64,000 bases of DNA. Source: Cymodocea nodosa. Its lineage: Eukaryota; Streptophyta; Magnoliopsida; Alismatales; Cymodoceaceae. Of the stretch, positions 23,717 to 35,517 are shown one piece after another. The number at the start of each line of letters is the position of its first letter. Position 1 is the stretch's first letter. Location of the stretch: contig CM072336.1 of NCBI GenBank assembly GCA_036874045.1, positions 516,001 through 580,000 on the forward strand, read 5' to 3'. The position numbers were made by a program, and so were the translations under genes. The notes under the pieces were generated by a model. That model saw nothing but the letters and a program-made list of their open reading frames with translations, was not told where the DNA came from and made no database searches.

Positions 23717-24807
23717 TTATAATCTAAATTTTTAAATTTAAAATAAGTTAAAATATTATTTTATTTAAAATTTTAATTACAATATATAATTTAATTCTAC
23801 TCAAAAAGTATAGATGCAATGATATATCGATATAATATTTCATCTAATCAATTTCATAGTTATAAATAGAGAAAACTAATTTACAGAATTTAAAATATTT
23901 CTTCATGTTCGAAATTTTTCTTTTCTTCTTCTTCTTCTACGAATCTTCAGTGACAAATATCTGACTTTCTCTTCTTCACCAAAGTTGCTTCATTCTAAGA
24001 GTTTTTATCCTAAGAGGTGTTGATTCCTAAAAGTATATTTCTTTAAGTGTGCAAGGATAATTTGATCAACGAAAATTCTACGTCTTTTATACTTTATTTC
24101 CATTTCATACGTATCTTCCATGTTCATCTAGAATAAATCTTCACTCTTCATGTCTTTTATTTTAATTTTAATTTCAAATTTTGAAATACACACGTTCTAG
24201 TCTATATTTTATTCTCGAATTTTCTTGAATCATCGATATTAGATCCTTTGAAAAATTTCCTACAAAATAACTTTCTTGTCCAAAATTTTTCATCAAAATA
24301 TACTAACAAGATGTTGTGTTAATACTAATTAAACACGTAAAACAAATTCAACGAGTTCAACATGTGCTATATACATGACATGTTTCGTTGTATAAAATGA
24401 TAATTCTAAGAACTAACTCTATGGAGTTACTGATAACTCTGCGAACAAACTCTATGAAGTTACTGATAACTCAAGGAATTAGTATAAATAAATATTAAAC
24501 AATAATGTATTTATCACGTGTAATAATAATAACTTTATAAGTTCATAATGCTAACATAACGCATTACCTTAGTGTTCAATATAGCAACTCAACACATGTA
24601 GTTATGTTAACTTAACGAGTTAAATATGTGCAACTCAAGTGATACAATATAACATTTGTAAACTTTAAATTCACCACGTGTATAATATTGTATGGGCTTC
24701 AAGGTATTTGCAATAAACACATTATAAAAACCCAGTTTTAAAATTTATAACTTCAAGCGCACGATGCTTATCATAGCATGTGAATACAGGTCGATGCATT
24801 GAGAACT
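23717..24807 (+). repeat. 1,091-bp tandem repeat, left arm unit 1
   Basis: Direct repeat of 24811-25901 with a constant offset of 1094 and a 3-base gap; about ten single-base differences were seen. The unit has a TATA-like segment (gttataaatagagaaaac) and many alternating 'actctatggagttactgataactc' phrases. It may derive from an LTR, but no TG...CA ends coincide with the unit ends. Confidence 0.85.
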
Positions 24808-24810
24808 AAA

Positions 24811-25901
24811 TTATAATCTAAATTTTTAAATTTAAAATAAGTTAAAATATTATTTTATTTAAAATTTTAATTACAATATATAATTTAATTCTCCTCAAAA
24901 AGTATAGATGCAATGATATATCGATATAATATTTCATCTAATCAATTTCATAGTTATAAATAGAGAAAACTAATTTACAGAATTTAAAATATTTCTTCAT
25001 GTTCGAAATTTTTCTTTTCTTCTTCTTCTTCTACAAATCTTCAGTGACAAATATCTGACTTTCTCTTCTTCACCAAAGTTGCTTCATTCTAAGAGTTTTT
25101 ATCCTAAGAGGTGTTGATTCCTAAAAGTATATTTCTTTAAGTGTGCAAGGATAATTTGATCAACGAGAATTCTACGTCTTTTATACTTTATTTCCATTTC
25201 ATACATATCTTCCATGTTCATCTAAAATAAATCTTCTCTCTTCACGTCTTTTATTTTACTTTTAATTTCAAATTTTGAAATACACACGTTCTAGTCTATA
25301 TTTTATTCTCGAATTTTCTTGAATCATCGATCTTAGATCCTTTGAAAAATTTCCTACAAAATAACTTTCTTGTCCAAAATTTTTCATCAAAATATACTAA
25401 CAAGATGTTGTGTTAATACTAATTAAACACGTAAAACAAATTCAACGAGTTCAACATGTGCTATATACATGACATGTTTCGTTGTATAAAATGATAATTC
25501 TAAGAACTAACTCTATGGAGTTACTGATAACTCTGCGAACAAACTCTATGAAGTTTCTGATAACTCAAGGAATTAGTATAAATAAATATTAAACAATAAT
25601 GTATTTATCACGTGTAATAATAATAACTTTATAAGTTCATAATGCTAACCTAACGCATTACCTTAGTGTTCAATATAGCAACTCAACACATGTAGTTATG
25701 TTAACTTAACGAGTTAAATATGTGCAACTCAAGTGATACAATATAACATTTGTAAACTTTAAATTCACCACGTGTATAATATTGTATGGGCTTCAAGGTA
25801 TTTGCAATAAACACATTATAAAAACCCAGTTTTAAAATTTATAACTTCAAGCGCACGATGCTTATCATAGCATGTGAATACAGGTCGATGCATTGAGAAC
25901 T
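24811..25901 (+). repeat. 1,091-bp tandem repeat, left arm unit 2
   Basis: Second unit, about 99% identical to unit 1. Diagnostic variants (for example ctcctcaaaa instead of ctactcaaaa, and gaagtttctg instead of gaagttactg) are also found in the matching unit of the right arm. Confidence 0.85.
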
Positions 25902-25932
25902 TATTTAAAGTAAATCTCAAAATCTTGTAAAG

Positions 25933-26511
25933 ACATAATTAAGATGGAAATCTCACCACCTCTGAGAAACAGGTTAGAGTGCCTCTGAAAGTAAAAATAA
26001 AGAAAGCCCAAGGACGATTAGTCCTTGTTTTCTCCGCAGTCTTCATCGATGGGCTTTGCATTGAAATGTTTTTCTAGAGTCTTGGGAGTTAGGGACGTTT
26101 CAAAAATAAGGAGATGCCACCTTTTAAGAGTTTTAGGTTGGGAGCAAGCGACGCATCAAAAATAAGGAGATGCCGGCTTTTAAGAGTCTTAGGTTAGGAG
26201 CAAGCCACGCTTCAAAAATAAGGAGATGCTACTTTTTAAGCGGCGTGCATACACATGTAAGTGGATCGGGTCGGGTCGGACCTAAAAACCGTAAATCCAA
26301 AAATTTAAGTTTAGAAGAAAATCAAATTAAGTTTATAATATATATTATCAAAAAAATAACGAAGAATGTCAATTTAATATGATGATCGAGGAGGGAAAAT
26401 GAAGTGGAGGCAAATCCAATTAAGTTCGTGGTGCGTACGTACGAGGGGTTGAACGAATCAATCAACCAGGCTACCTGTTATATATATATATATATATTAT
26501 AATAAAATAAT
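25933..26511 (+). repeat. block R1, spacer copy
   Basis: Nearly identical to 38742-39321 (offset 12809). It starts 'acataattaagatgg' exactly where the left palindrome arm ends. It contains three tandem ~62-nt units (ataaggagatgcc...ttttaagag...ggagcaagc) and ends in an (AT)n tract. In its other location it lies directly upstream of peptide gene C. Confidence 0.88.
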
Positions 26512-26740
26512 AGTTTGCTAGACATCTTCTTAGTCCTTTACTAGCCAATTCATGTGGTGTTCAAGGTTGATATCTAATTGCTAATTTGAAAGGGCTCTAT
26601 CTAGTAAAAGATGACCTATGAAGATTGTATGAAAATTACATGATATCAATCAACTTTACCTAATTGGATTGATTTGCCAACACACAATGCCGTAAATACC
26701 CTTCTAGTAGGGAATTTATCTATTCTATTTGCCCATTAGT

Positions 26741-27440
26741 CTAAGCATGATTACTCGTTGAGAAATTGAGTTGTGTTCCCAATGACTCGAATAATGCCTT
26801 CCAAAATCTCCCTGTTAACCTAACATCTTGATCACTAACAATGTCATGTGACACACTCCAATGTTTTACCACATTCCTCATAAACAAGTTACTTGTGTTC
26901 TCTTTTAAGCACTTCTTAAAAGTTATAACAAAAATTTGCATATTTGGAAAAGTGATCTACCACAACTAAGATTGAAGTAAAGTCATTCCCCTTTGAAAAA
27001 CTAGAAATGAAATCTATAGAGATACTCTCTCATGGCACCAAAAGCCATGGGGAGAGGTTCTAGCAACTCACTAACCTTCATCCTCTCTATTTTATCCTAT
27101 TGACAAATGAGACAGGTTCACACATAGATTTCGATGTCATTTTCCATGCTTGGCTAGTAGTAACTCCTTGTTAAGAGTGCTTATGTTCTCTCCTATCTTG
27201 AATGTCTTGCCCATGGGTCGTCATGGGTTTCCTTCAATAATAGTTGATGAAGTCCACTACTATTTGTCACATAGGGACTTCCTCCTTTGGCATAGAAGAC
27301 TCTATCCTCAAGCCAAAAACATTGAGTGGTGCCTTCCTTTACACTCTCAACGAATCTCTCAACGACAACATCCTTGCAACACTCCTCTTAGATTCTCTAC
27401 AACATATCACTGTCAATGTGACTAATACTAGCCAACGATG
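26741..27440 (-). pseudogene. Ty3/gypsy (chromovirus-type) pol relic
   Basis: Minus-strand translation gives the integrase region in order. Near 27300 it reads CFWLEDRVFYAKGG, then LLLKETHDDPWA, then ALLTRSYYWPSMEND (zinc-finger and H2C2 region). After that come PLPMAFGAM and SISIDFISSFSKGNDF, VVVDHFSKYA (core), then DIVSDQDVRLTGRFWKALFE with the second catalytic Asp. Frameshifts and stops occur throughout. It occupies the place where peptide gene C sits in the otherwise matching R1-R2 segment at 38.7-42.5 kb. Confidence 0.75.
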
Positions 27441-27799
27441 ATAACATAGCTTCAATCTTTTGGCTTAAAGCATTAACGGTAGTCACTTGTTTGGATGGTT
27501 TAGAAATGTCCCTATTCTATTGGATGATCGTCACCATAATAGCATCTAAAGTTGTCCTATAAAGTCATGTTTTTAGGCCTATGTCAAGTTACAAATGGCT
27601 TTTTAGGAGAAAATTAAGTAGCCAACTATGGATTTTGCTTATCAAAAATAGTTAACTAAGATTATTCAACTCAATCTCATGGCAAAATTCATTATTCTTT
27701 TTCTATATGATAGTTTATTCCAAAAGAAACGGCATAATGATGAATTAGGAATATGTGTTTACAAGGTCATCTATATTGTCATGATTAAATTGAGCACTA

Positions 27800-29284
27800 T
27801 TACTGAGAGGACTTTGAAGTTCAAATCCATTACTAATAGAGAATTTATCAAATGAAAGTGATCTACTAAAGAACCGCCAGAGACCTATGTTCGTAAGACT
27901 TCAACCTCCACTATACCTCTCCTTGCAACTCCTGCTTCCTTTTCTAGAACTACCATTGAGGATCATTTAGAGGAAGTAAGGTAGGATGTAAGGGCTCTAT
28001 CAATAAAATTCTTTTCATTTAGGTAGGATGTGTCTGCTAAATTAGATGATATTTTCACACTTCTCCAAAAGAGTTTTTCTTCATGAAGCTTGTCTATTTG
28101 TAATATAATTTTTGATATCTTTATTTAATAGTTTTATATATCTATTTACCTCTAGGGGGAGTTTAATCTTTTGTGAATGCCAAAAGGAGGGAGAAATATT
28201 TGACGTAAGGGAGTTCAGTTAATTATATTATCTTTTGCTGTTAGACTATTTTTCTTATCAATTGTAGGGAGAGCAAGTATTAGAAATATCTTTTTCACCC
28301 TTACTTAAATCCTTTATTTTATCATCATCTAAAAAGGGAAGATTGCTAAAGAATTTATCATTAGTTTTGACGATGAAAAACTTAAATAAGTTTTGTTACA
28401 TATTCTCTACAGATTTAACTGTTATTATTTTCCTCTAACCGCATAACATTTTAGTATAAACTTTATAACTTAGTAACTTGTTTACTTATTTATATAAGGA
28501 ATATAATTAATATTGTAGGGCAAACTAATTTCAACATCAATCTAAACCAAATAGTCGTTCGGTCTAACCAATGTAGTCTACTCGGTTTAATTACATATGT
28601 TTTCGATTCAGCCTATATTGTAATTTAAAAATGCTTTTCTCTTATAATGATTGTAGAACTAACCATTTGTATACTCAGTTTAATAAGGAAAGATGTCAAC
28701 TTAAGATGAGATTGGAAAGTGTTTGATCTAATCGAACACTCTTTCAATCTACCTGATAAAATATTTTATTATCTACAGTAATATCTAACACATCTATAGT
28801 ATTTTTTGAACTTAGATTATCCTATTTTCAACAGTAACCTTCGATGACTTTGTTCGAAGTCTTTGGATTCTCCTATAGTTTCCTAAGTTAATTTACTTTT
28901 ACAAATATTTATAAGTTTCTCCGATTGTCTATAATTGACTTAGATATTACTGTATCTAAATCATTCTCTTCGATAGATATTTATACGTCTTGGGGTTTTC
29001 TGTAAATGCGATATTATACGAAATATTTCTACATATGTGCTTGTGCGAATATTTGGTTAGACCAAACAAAATGTTTGGTCTAATCGAATACTTATTCGGT
29101 TTATCCAAAAAAATGTTCAAAAAGCATAGATTATTACATAAATTATGAATAATTCATATAGATATATCTTCATTTAATGTATAAGCAATAATTATATAGA
29201 TTACAACAAAATATATTGTACGTGCAAAATATTCGTCCATTCATAAATGTGGCTTTACATCGAAATGCTACCTGAGACTTGATT
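27800..29284 (+). repeat. block R2, spacer copy
   Basis: Nearly identical to 41034-42503 apart from scattered substitutions and a 15-16-nt stretch (near 28330) absent from the other copy. The phrase 'ctctagggggag' near 28150 looks like a polypurine tract, and 'ttagttttgacgatgaaaaa' resembles the start region of SIRE/Maximus-type copia LTRs, so R2 is probably the 3' part of a copia element. Confidence 0.8.
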
Positions 29285-29299
29285 CCTCCACAACCACAT

Positions 29300-30225
29300 T
29301 GTGATGTGGTTGGTAGCAATTGGGTTTTCAAGGTTAAACGAACTGCATTTGTGCAGTTTGAACGTTATAATGTGTGTGTTGTCGCCGAAGGTTTTCATCA
29401 ACAATTTGGTTAGGACTTTGGGGAAATTTTCAATCTCGTCACAATCTATACTACTATTCAACTTCTGTTATCTTTGGCAACTACATTTGGTTGGTAGTTG
29501 TAGCAATTGTACGTACGTAATACTTTTCTCCAAGACGATTTCGTGGAAGATGTGTTAATGCAACAACCTTCAGGGTGTGAAGATCTTGTTTGATTAAATT
29601 ATGTTTGCTGACTTAAGAAGATTTATGGCTTGAAACTGGCTTCATATTCCTAGTATCAACTATTCATCTTTCTCAAAGTCGCGATGCCACTAATATTCTT
29701 AAACAGTTGAACATGGAATTGTGTAAACCTACTGCTTCACCAATTTTGGTTTCTTGCAAGGATGTTTCAAATACTTCTCCTCTTATCAATCTTATGGAGT
29801 TTAGAAGCATGGTTGGTTCTTTGCAGTATTTGTCACTTACCAGGTCTGATGTTGTTTTTGAGGTGAATTTTGTGGCACAACATTTGCAGAATCCTACTTC
29901 TACCGACTTGAAGCAAGTTAAGCGGATCTTCAAATACATTAAGGGCACCACTCAGCTCGTACTGAGCTCTATCTGCATGCCTCTACATGGGGATTCTTAA
30001 CTACAGGTGTTTTCTAATGCTAACTAGGCAAGCCTCATCCCTCTTGGTGTTTGATAACAGGTGGCTGCGTTTTTCTTAATGGCAATCCTATTTCATGGAT
30101 TTCCAGAAGATAATCTACTGTTTCTCATTTCAACACAAAATTAGAATATCAGGCTCTTGCCAATGTTACTGATAAGGTTCGATGGATTCCGTACTTGCTT
30201 CGAGAGCTTTGTCAATCGATTCTTT
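29300..30225 (+). pseudogene. copia reverse transcriptase / RNase H relic
   Basis: The frame at about 29301-29590 reads CDVVGSNWVFKVK, then VVAEGFHQQFG, then FLQDDFVEDVLMQQPSGCED with interrupting stops, matching copia RT. From 29707 a frame reads LMEFRSMVGSLQYLSLTRSD and IFKYIKGTTQ, then (after a break near 30000) SHFNTKLEYQALANV, matching the RT-to-RNase H connection and RNase H. The YVDD segment is missing, so the copy has an internal deletion. Confidence 0.7.
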
Positions 30226-30509
30226 GGCTACCGAATTCGACCCTCCTTGTGAATACAACGTAGTGGATGATTTAGGGCTCTGATTACGGGATTTACGGTG
30301 GAAAATTTCGGTATGTATTTTCTATCAAATTTGGGAGGGATTATAACTTCCTCTCGCAACCTTTGCCCCCAACATCCTCCTGAGAATTCCAGCAACCACC
30401 GAAAATTCAAATTTGATTTTTAATTTGAAATTGGTCTTCTTGACCATTTTCCTTCATCTCCCACTTGATCATGAAGGTCAAATCTATCATTCCATACACC
30501 AAACTTTAC
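30226..30509. other. spacer DNA, no gene seen
   Basis: Moderately GC-rich sequence after the copia relic; no open frame with recognisable motifs. Confidence 0.4.
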
Positions 30510-30680
30510 AAGGTGATGTATATTATATTCACACAAATGTGATGTTTTCCACCAACGTCGGCCTACTTGTACATGTTGCATATTTTATCATAAATAATGC
30601 CATACGCAATTTAAATCATTCTTATAAAGTCCATACCCTTAAATGATACGTATGCCACACAGGTCGGACCTACTAATCAG
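30510..30680 (+). repeat. repeat X, spacer copy
   Basis: Inverted match to 20780-20958 (see that entry), moderately diverged, ending 'ggacctactaat'. Confidence 0.6.
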
Positions 30681-31086
30681 GCACGTAAGGGTGCCCAACG
30701 CCCTCCTTACGTGTACCCAAAATCCTTATGTGAACTCTCTGATTAGCAAGCAATACATGGACTTTTGTTATTTTGTACATTGATAATCCTTTTATCCATA
30801 TATTTTTAGTGAATTTATTATCTAACAAGATGAAAGGAAAACGGGATAGAGTTAAGCTTAATTTTAATGATTTTGAGCAAGACAATTTAGTGATTCTTAT
30901 GTTTTCTTTGATCTCTCCTTGTATTAATCGAATGATTTGAGTTTACTTCACTTCTATAGATGGTTTTCACTTATAAGGATATGTTAAACTACTAAAAATT
31001 ATTACAATACATATTTAGATAACATTGAGGTTTACTTTACATTTCTTTGAATTTCTTTTAGAAAATCTTAAAGGCTTAGGAATATT
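30681..31086. other. spacer DNA next to right arm
   Basis: AT-rich sequence, no gene seen. It abuts the inner end of the right arm at 31087 and is unlike the R1 sequence that abuts the left arm. Confidence 0.45.
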
Positions 31087-31120
31087 TGTCTTTACAAGAT
31101 TTTGAGATTTACTTTAAATA

Positions 31121-32211
31121 AGTTCTCAATGCATCGACCTGTATTCACATGCTATGATAAGCATCGTGCGCTTGAAGTTATAAATTTTAAAACTGGGTTT
31201 TTATAATGTGTTTATTGCAAATACCTTGAAGCCCATACAATATTATACACGTGGTGAATTTAAAGTTTACAAATGTTATATTGTATCACTTGAGTTGCAC
31301 ATATTTAACTCGTTAAGTTAACATAACTACATGTGTTGAGTTGCTATATTGAACACTAAGGTAATGCGTTAGGTTAGCATTATGAACTTATAAAGTTATT
31401 ATTATTACACGTGATAAATACATTATTGTTTAATATTTATTTATACTAATTCCTTGAGTTATCAGAAACTTCATAGAGTTTGTTCGCAGAGTTATCAGTA
31501 ACTCCATAGAGTTAGTTCTTAGAATTATCATTTTATACAACGAAACATGTCATGTATATAGCACATGTTGAACTCGTTGAATTTGTTTTACGTGTTTAAT
31601 TAGTATTAACACAACATCTTGTTAGTATATTTTGATGAAAAATTTTGGACAAGAAAGTTATTTTGTAGGAAATTTTTCAAAGGATCTAAGATCGATGATT
31701 CAAGAAAATTCGAGAATAAAATATAGACTAGAACGTGTGTATTTCAAAATTTGAAATTAAAAGTAAAATAAAAGACGTGAAGAGAGAAGATTTATTTTAG
31801 ATGAACATGGAAGATATGTATGAAATGGAAATAAAGTATAAAAGACGTAGAATTCTCGTTGATCAAATTATCCTTGCACACTTAAAGAAATATACTTTTA
31901 GGAATCAACACCTCTTAGGATAAAAACTCTTAGAATGAAGCAACTTTGGTGAAGAAGAGAAAGTCAGATATTTGTCACTGAAGATTTGTAGAAGAAGAAG
32001 AAGAAAAGAAAAATTTCGAACATGAAGAAATATTTTAAATTCTGTAAATTAGTTTTCTCTATTTATAACTATGAAATTGATTAGATGAAATATTATATCG
32101 ATATATCATTGCATCTATACTTTTTGAGGAGAATTAAATTATATATTGTAATTAAAATTTTAAATAAAATAATATTTTAACTTATTTTAAATTTAAAAAT
32201 TTAGATTATAA
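31121..32211 (-). repeat. 1,091-bp tandem repeat, right arm unit 2
   Basis: Mirror of 24811-25901, including its unit-specific variants. Confidence 0.85.
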
Positions 32212-32214
32212 TTT

Positions 32215-33305
32215 AGTTCTCAATGCATCGACCTGTATTCACATGCTATGATAAGCATCGTGCGCTTGAAGTTATAAATTTTAAAACTGGGTTTTTATAA
32301 TGTGTTTATTGCAAATACCTTGAAGCCCATACAATATTATACACGTGGTGAATTTAAAGTTTACAAATGTTATATTGTATCACTTGAGTTGCACATATTT
32401 AACTCGTTAAGTTAACATAACTACATGTGTTGAGTTGCTATATTGAACACTAAGGTAATGCGTTATGTTAGCATTATGAACTTATAAAGTTATTATTATT
32501 ACACGTGATAAATACATTATTGTTTAATATTTATTTATACTAATTCCTTGAGTTATCAGTAACTTCATAGAGTTTGTTCGCAGAGTTATCAGTAACTCCA
32601 TAGAGTTAGTTCTTAGAATTATCATTTTATACAACGAAACATGTCATGTATATAGCACATGTTGAACTCGTTGAATTTGTTTTACGTGTTTAATTAGTAT
32701 TAACACAACATCTTGTTAGTATATTTTGATGAAAAATTTTGGACAAGAAAGTTATTTTGTAGGAAATTTTTCAAAGGATCTAATATCGATGATTCAAGAA
32801 AATTCGAGAATAAAATATAGACTAGAACGTGTGTATTTCAAAATTTGAAATTAAAATTAAAATAAAAGACATGAAGAGTGAAGATTTATTCTAGATGAAC
32901 ATGGAAGATACGTATGAAATGGAAATAAAGTATAAAAGACGTAGAATTTTCGTTGATCAAATTATCCTTGCACACTTAAAGAAATATACTTTTAGGAATC
33001 AACACCTCTTAGGATAAAAACTCTTAGAATGAAGCAACTTTGGTGAAGAAGAGAAAGTCAGATATTTGTCACTGAAGATTCGTAGAAGAAGAAGAAGAAA
33101 AGAAAAATTTCGAACATGAAGAAATATTTTAAATTCTGTAAATTAGTTTTCTCTATTTATAACTATGAAATTGATTAGATGAAATATTATATCGATATAT
33201 CATTGCATCTATACTTTTTGAGTAGAATTAAATTATATATTGTAATTAAAATTTTAAATAAAATAATATTTTAACTTATTTTAAATTTAAAAATTTAGAT
33301 TATAA
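32215..33305 (-). repeat. 1,091-bp tandem repeat, right arm unit 1
   Basis: Mirror of 23717-24807, including its unit-specific variants. Confidence 0.85.
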
Positions 33306-33361
33306 TTAAATATATTTAAAAACATAATTCAACGCCTACTCGTGACCGAATGACAAGGAGG

Positions 33362-34449
33362 CCACGGATGACATTTTCGAGTTTATCCAAAGGAGTTGGA
33401 TTTTTTTTTTTTTTTTGGGTTCCGATCGAGTCGACGGTAGGTTTCAATTCAATCGAAACTTTTTTTTTTTTATTCTTTTTGTCTTTGGTCCAACCGAAAC
33501 TTTTATTTTATATTATTCTTATTATTATATTTTTTATCTTCATTTGTAAGTTTTAGTTTCGGATTTTATATCTAAGTTATGATTTGTTGAAGCTATTTTG
33601 GATTGAAAAGAGGAAGGCATGATTGAGAACTGACAGATGTGAAGTGGAAAGGGTCTTTCTCAGTTTCACGAGAGAAAGACACAACTCTTTTCTCGATAAA
33701 AAAAAAAAAAAGGATACAAAACAACTTAACACTATCTGCCCATATGTAGCGATGAGCCAAAACCTCTCTTATGTCACTACCTTGTACTTTTAAGGCATAG
33801 ATTTTATGGATCCTTTCTCAAATTCTTATAGATATTTGTACATTCTTTTGACAGTTGATTTTATATGAAAATAGATTGAGGTTGTACCAATCAAGCAAAC
33901 GATAAGAGTGATAATCAATTTTGTAAGAGTTGATATATTTACTAGATTAAAGGTATCTATTTTTCTTTCGAATATTTTTAAAAATTTATCAAAAGTCGGC
34001 AATACCTTTCTTGGAAAATCATATGAATCATGTGACATACAAGGATGATATTGAATCTGATAAAAAAAGATTTATGATTAAAAGTTATATATGATGAAAT
34101 TAATTCTATGAAAAAGAATGAAATAAAAGAATCACGTGAGTTACCTAAAGAAAAGAAAGACTGTAAGGTGTAAGTAGATATTTTAGAAAAAATTAAAGAT
34201 TAGTGTGTCTATTGATAAATATAAGATCTAATTAGTTACCGAGAGTTGTACATAGAAGTCAAGAATTAATTTCGGACGACATTTCGAGTTTGACAAACGA
34301 AACAGGAGAACACAAAATCGTATCGTTGAATGATACAAGATCTTCCTTTAAAACACGTGGCCTCCTCTGACCTTGTAACTTCAATCTCCTTGTGATTATC
34401 CAACTATTCACAAGAATGGCATTGCCAAACTCGAAAATGTCATCCGTGG
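33362..34449. mobile_element. 1.09-kb segment with 23-bp terminal inverted repeats
   Basis: A 23-nt sequence beginning CCACGGATGACATTTTCGAG (33362-33384) recurs inverted at 34427-34449. Between them lie minisatellite units of the TTTCGGTCGAACC family (33410-33505) and the gypsy integrase relic. It could be a composite or foldback transposon. No target-site duplication was identified. Mirror copy at 22573-23660. Confidence 0.4.
33799..34010 (+). pseudogene. gypsy integrase relic, right arm
   Basis: One frame reads DPFSNSYRYLYILLTVDFI, stop, K, stop, IEVVPIKQT, then FVRVDIFTRLK. This matches the family pattern IDFMGPFP..G..YILVAVDY.SKWVEA and the later IF.RFG block of Ty3/gypsy integrases. Two stops lie inside the core, so it is inactive. 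Confidence 0.55.
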
Positions 34450-34677
34450 AAAAACGATCGAGAGTTTGACAAACACAGAATTATACCAAGAGCTTCTTAC
34501 CAAACGTACGCTTATACCAAGAGCCAAGTCTTGCCGACTTTTGAGGACTTCTTGGAATGGTTGGATAATCACAAGGCCAGAGGATGCCACGTGTTTCAAA
34601 GAAAGATCTTGTATCCTTCAACGATACGATTTTGTGTTTTCCTGTTTCGTTTGTCAAACATGGGAATCATGTCGTCC
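34274..34677. mobile_element. foldback element upstream of gene B
   Basis: Left part 34274-34408 and right part about 34549-34677 are imperfect inverted copies: 'tttgacaaacgaaacaggag' pairs with its reverse complement near 34640-34665, and 'ccttgtgattatccaac' with 'gttggataatcacaagg'. Each arm carries a CACGTG. The loop has two 'ttataccaagagc' repeats. It ends about 120 bases upstream of the TATA box, so it may supply promoter elements. Confidence 0.62.
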
Positions 34678-34797
34678 GTGGAAAAACGACGCAGGTTGTT
34701 TTCTCGCTATAAATCTATTTGTTTGCAAAAAGTCGTGCAAGCCCTTATGTCAACGTAGCTAATTAATCAAGTGGTTCCCATCCGTGTATATGGTGGC

Positions 34798-34804
34798 TAT
34801 AAAT
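34798..34804 (+). promoter_or_regulatory. TATA box of peptide gene B
   Basis: TATAAAT within ggctataaatggagagccgag; identical context at genes A and C. It lies 101-107 bases upstream of the ATG, predicting a 5' UTR of about 75 nt. Confidence 0.72.
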
Positions 34805-34904
34805 GGAGAGCCGAGAGCATGGTCGTGCCTCATCCATCTGTTCATCAACATCGATCTTCGTCTTAATTACTTAATTTCCCAGCGCAGAAGCAGCAGCAGG
34901 ATCG

Positions 34905-35314
34905 ATGGCTCCCAAGCCCATTTTCGTGTTTACCGTCTTCTTGCTGGCCCTCATGCTCGTCACCTCCGACGTGCTGGTGAAGGCAGAGGAGGAAGCTGAA
35001 GGAGAGACCACTGGTACCTAGCCAATTGTTCCTTCTAGCTAGCTAGATAGCTACCCAGCACTCCTCTTGTTGATCGACTGCTTGCCCTAATATTGTATTC
35101 ACTAACAAGTAACATAAATATCGTTAATTCTGTGCGCGCAGAGCTTAACTTGGATGCAGACGACGTTAATGGTGTGGACGAGGTTGGTGAAGACCATGTG
35201 GGCTACCATCGCTCCTGCTGCAGGGGGGTGTTTTACTGCAAACGTCGGTGCTACCGCCACGGCCGTCGCTACTGCTGCGGTGGCTACCGCAGATATTGCA
35301 GGAAGTACTGCTGA
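34905..35314 (+). CDS. secreted Cys/Arg-rich small peptide, gene B
   Basis: Exons 34905-35013 and 35142-35314 with a phase-1 GT-AG intron (35014-35141); joining them gives an uninterrupted 93-residue precursor identical to that of gene A. Exon 1 encodes the signal peptide (residues 1-27) and the start of the acidic stretch. Exon 2 encodes ELNLDADDVNGVDEVGED and the basic eight-cysteine domain (cysteines 62, 63, 69, 73, 81, 82, 89, 93). The domain is internally repetitive: CC-x5-C-x3-C followed by CC-x6-C-x3-C. An in-frame TAG eight bases into the intron means intron retention would yield only a 38-residue signal-plus-acidic peptide. Genes A and B point outward from the spacer, with start codons 12.8 kb apart. 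The role is unproven; an extracellular cationic defence peptide is the leading idea, a cell-wall protein related to PF07172 the main alternative. Confidence 0.82.
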
Positions 35315-35481
35315 TGTAATCATCGGTCGCATCTCCTGCCGCAATGTATAAGATAAACTAATGAATAAGCAGCACCGGGCATGTACCGTGCAGTGCCGCA
35401 CTCATATATATCCAATAAGCAAGCTTGATTTGCCTCAACTTCTACGTCCAATATTATTACATATCCATGCATGAGAGCTTC

Positions 35482-35485
<4 letters not shown>

Positions 35486-35516
<31 letters not shown>
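35486..35516. repeat. (AT)n microsatellite, right arm
   Basis: Mirror of 21506-21536 and of equal length, notable because such tracts normally change length quickly. Confidence 0.9.

Positions 35517-35517
<1 letters not shown>

Larger units (their letters stand above)
21177..25935 (+). repeat. left arm of 4,759-bp inverted repeat
   Basis: This arm is the reverse complement of 31087-35845; every pair of matching positions sums to 57022, so no insertion or deletion separates them. I compared many stretches, including a 14-base T run, the (AT)n tract and unit-specific variants in the tandem repeats, and found no mismatch. Matching ends at 21177 (outer) and 25935 (inner). It contains peptide gene A, a foldback element, a gypsy integrase relic and a 1.09-kb tandem duplication. 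Confidence 0.93.
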
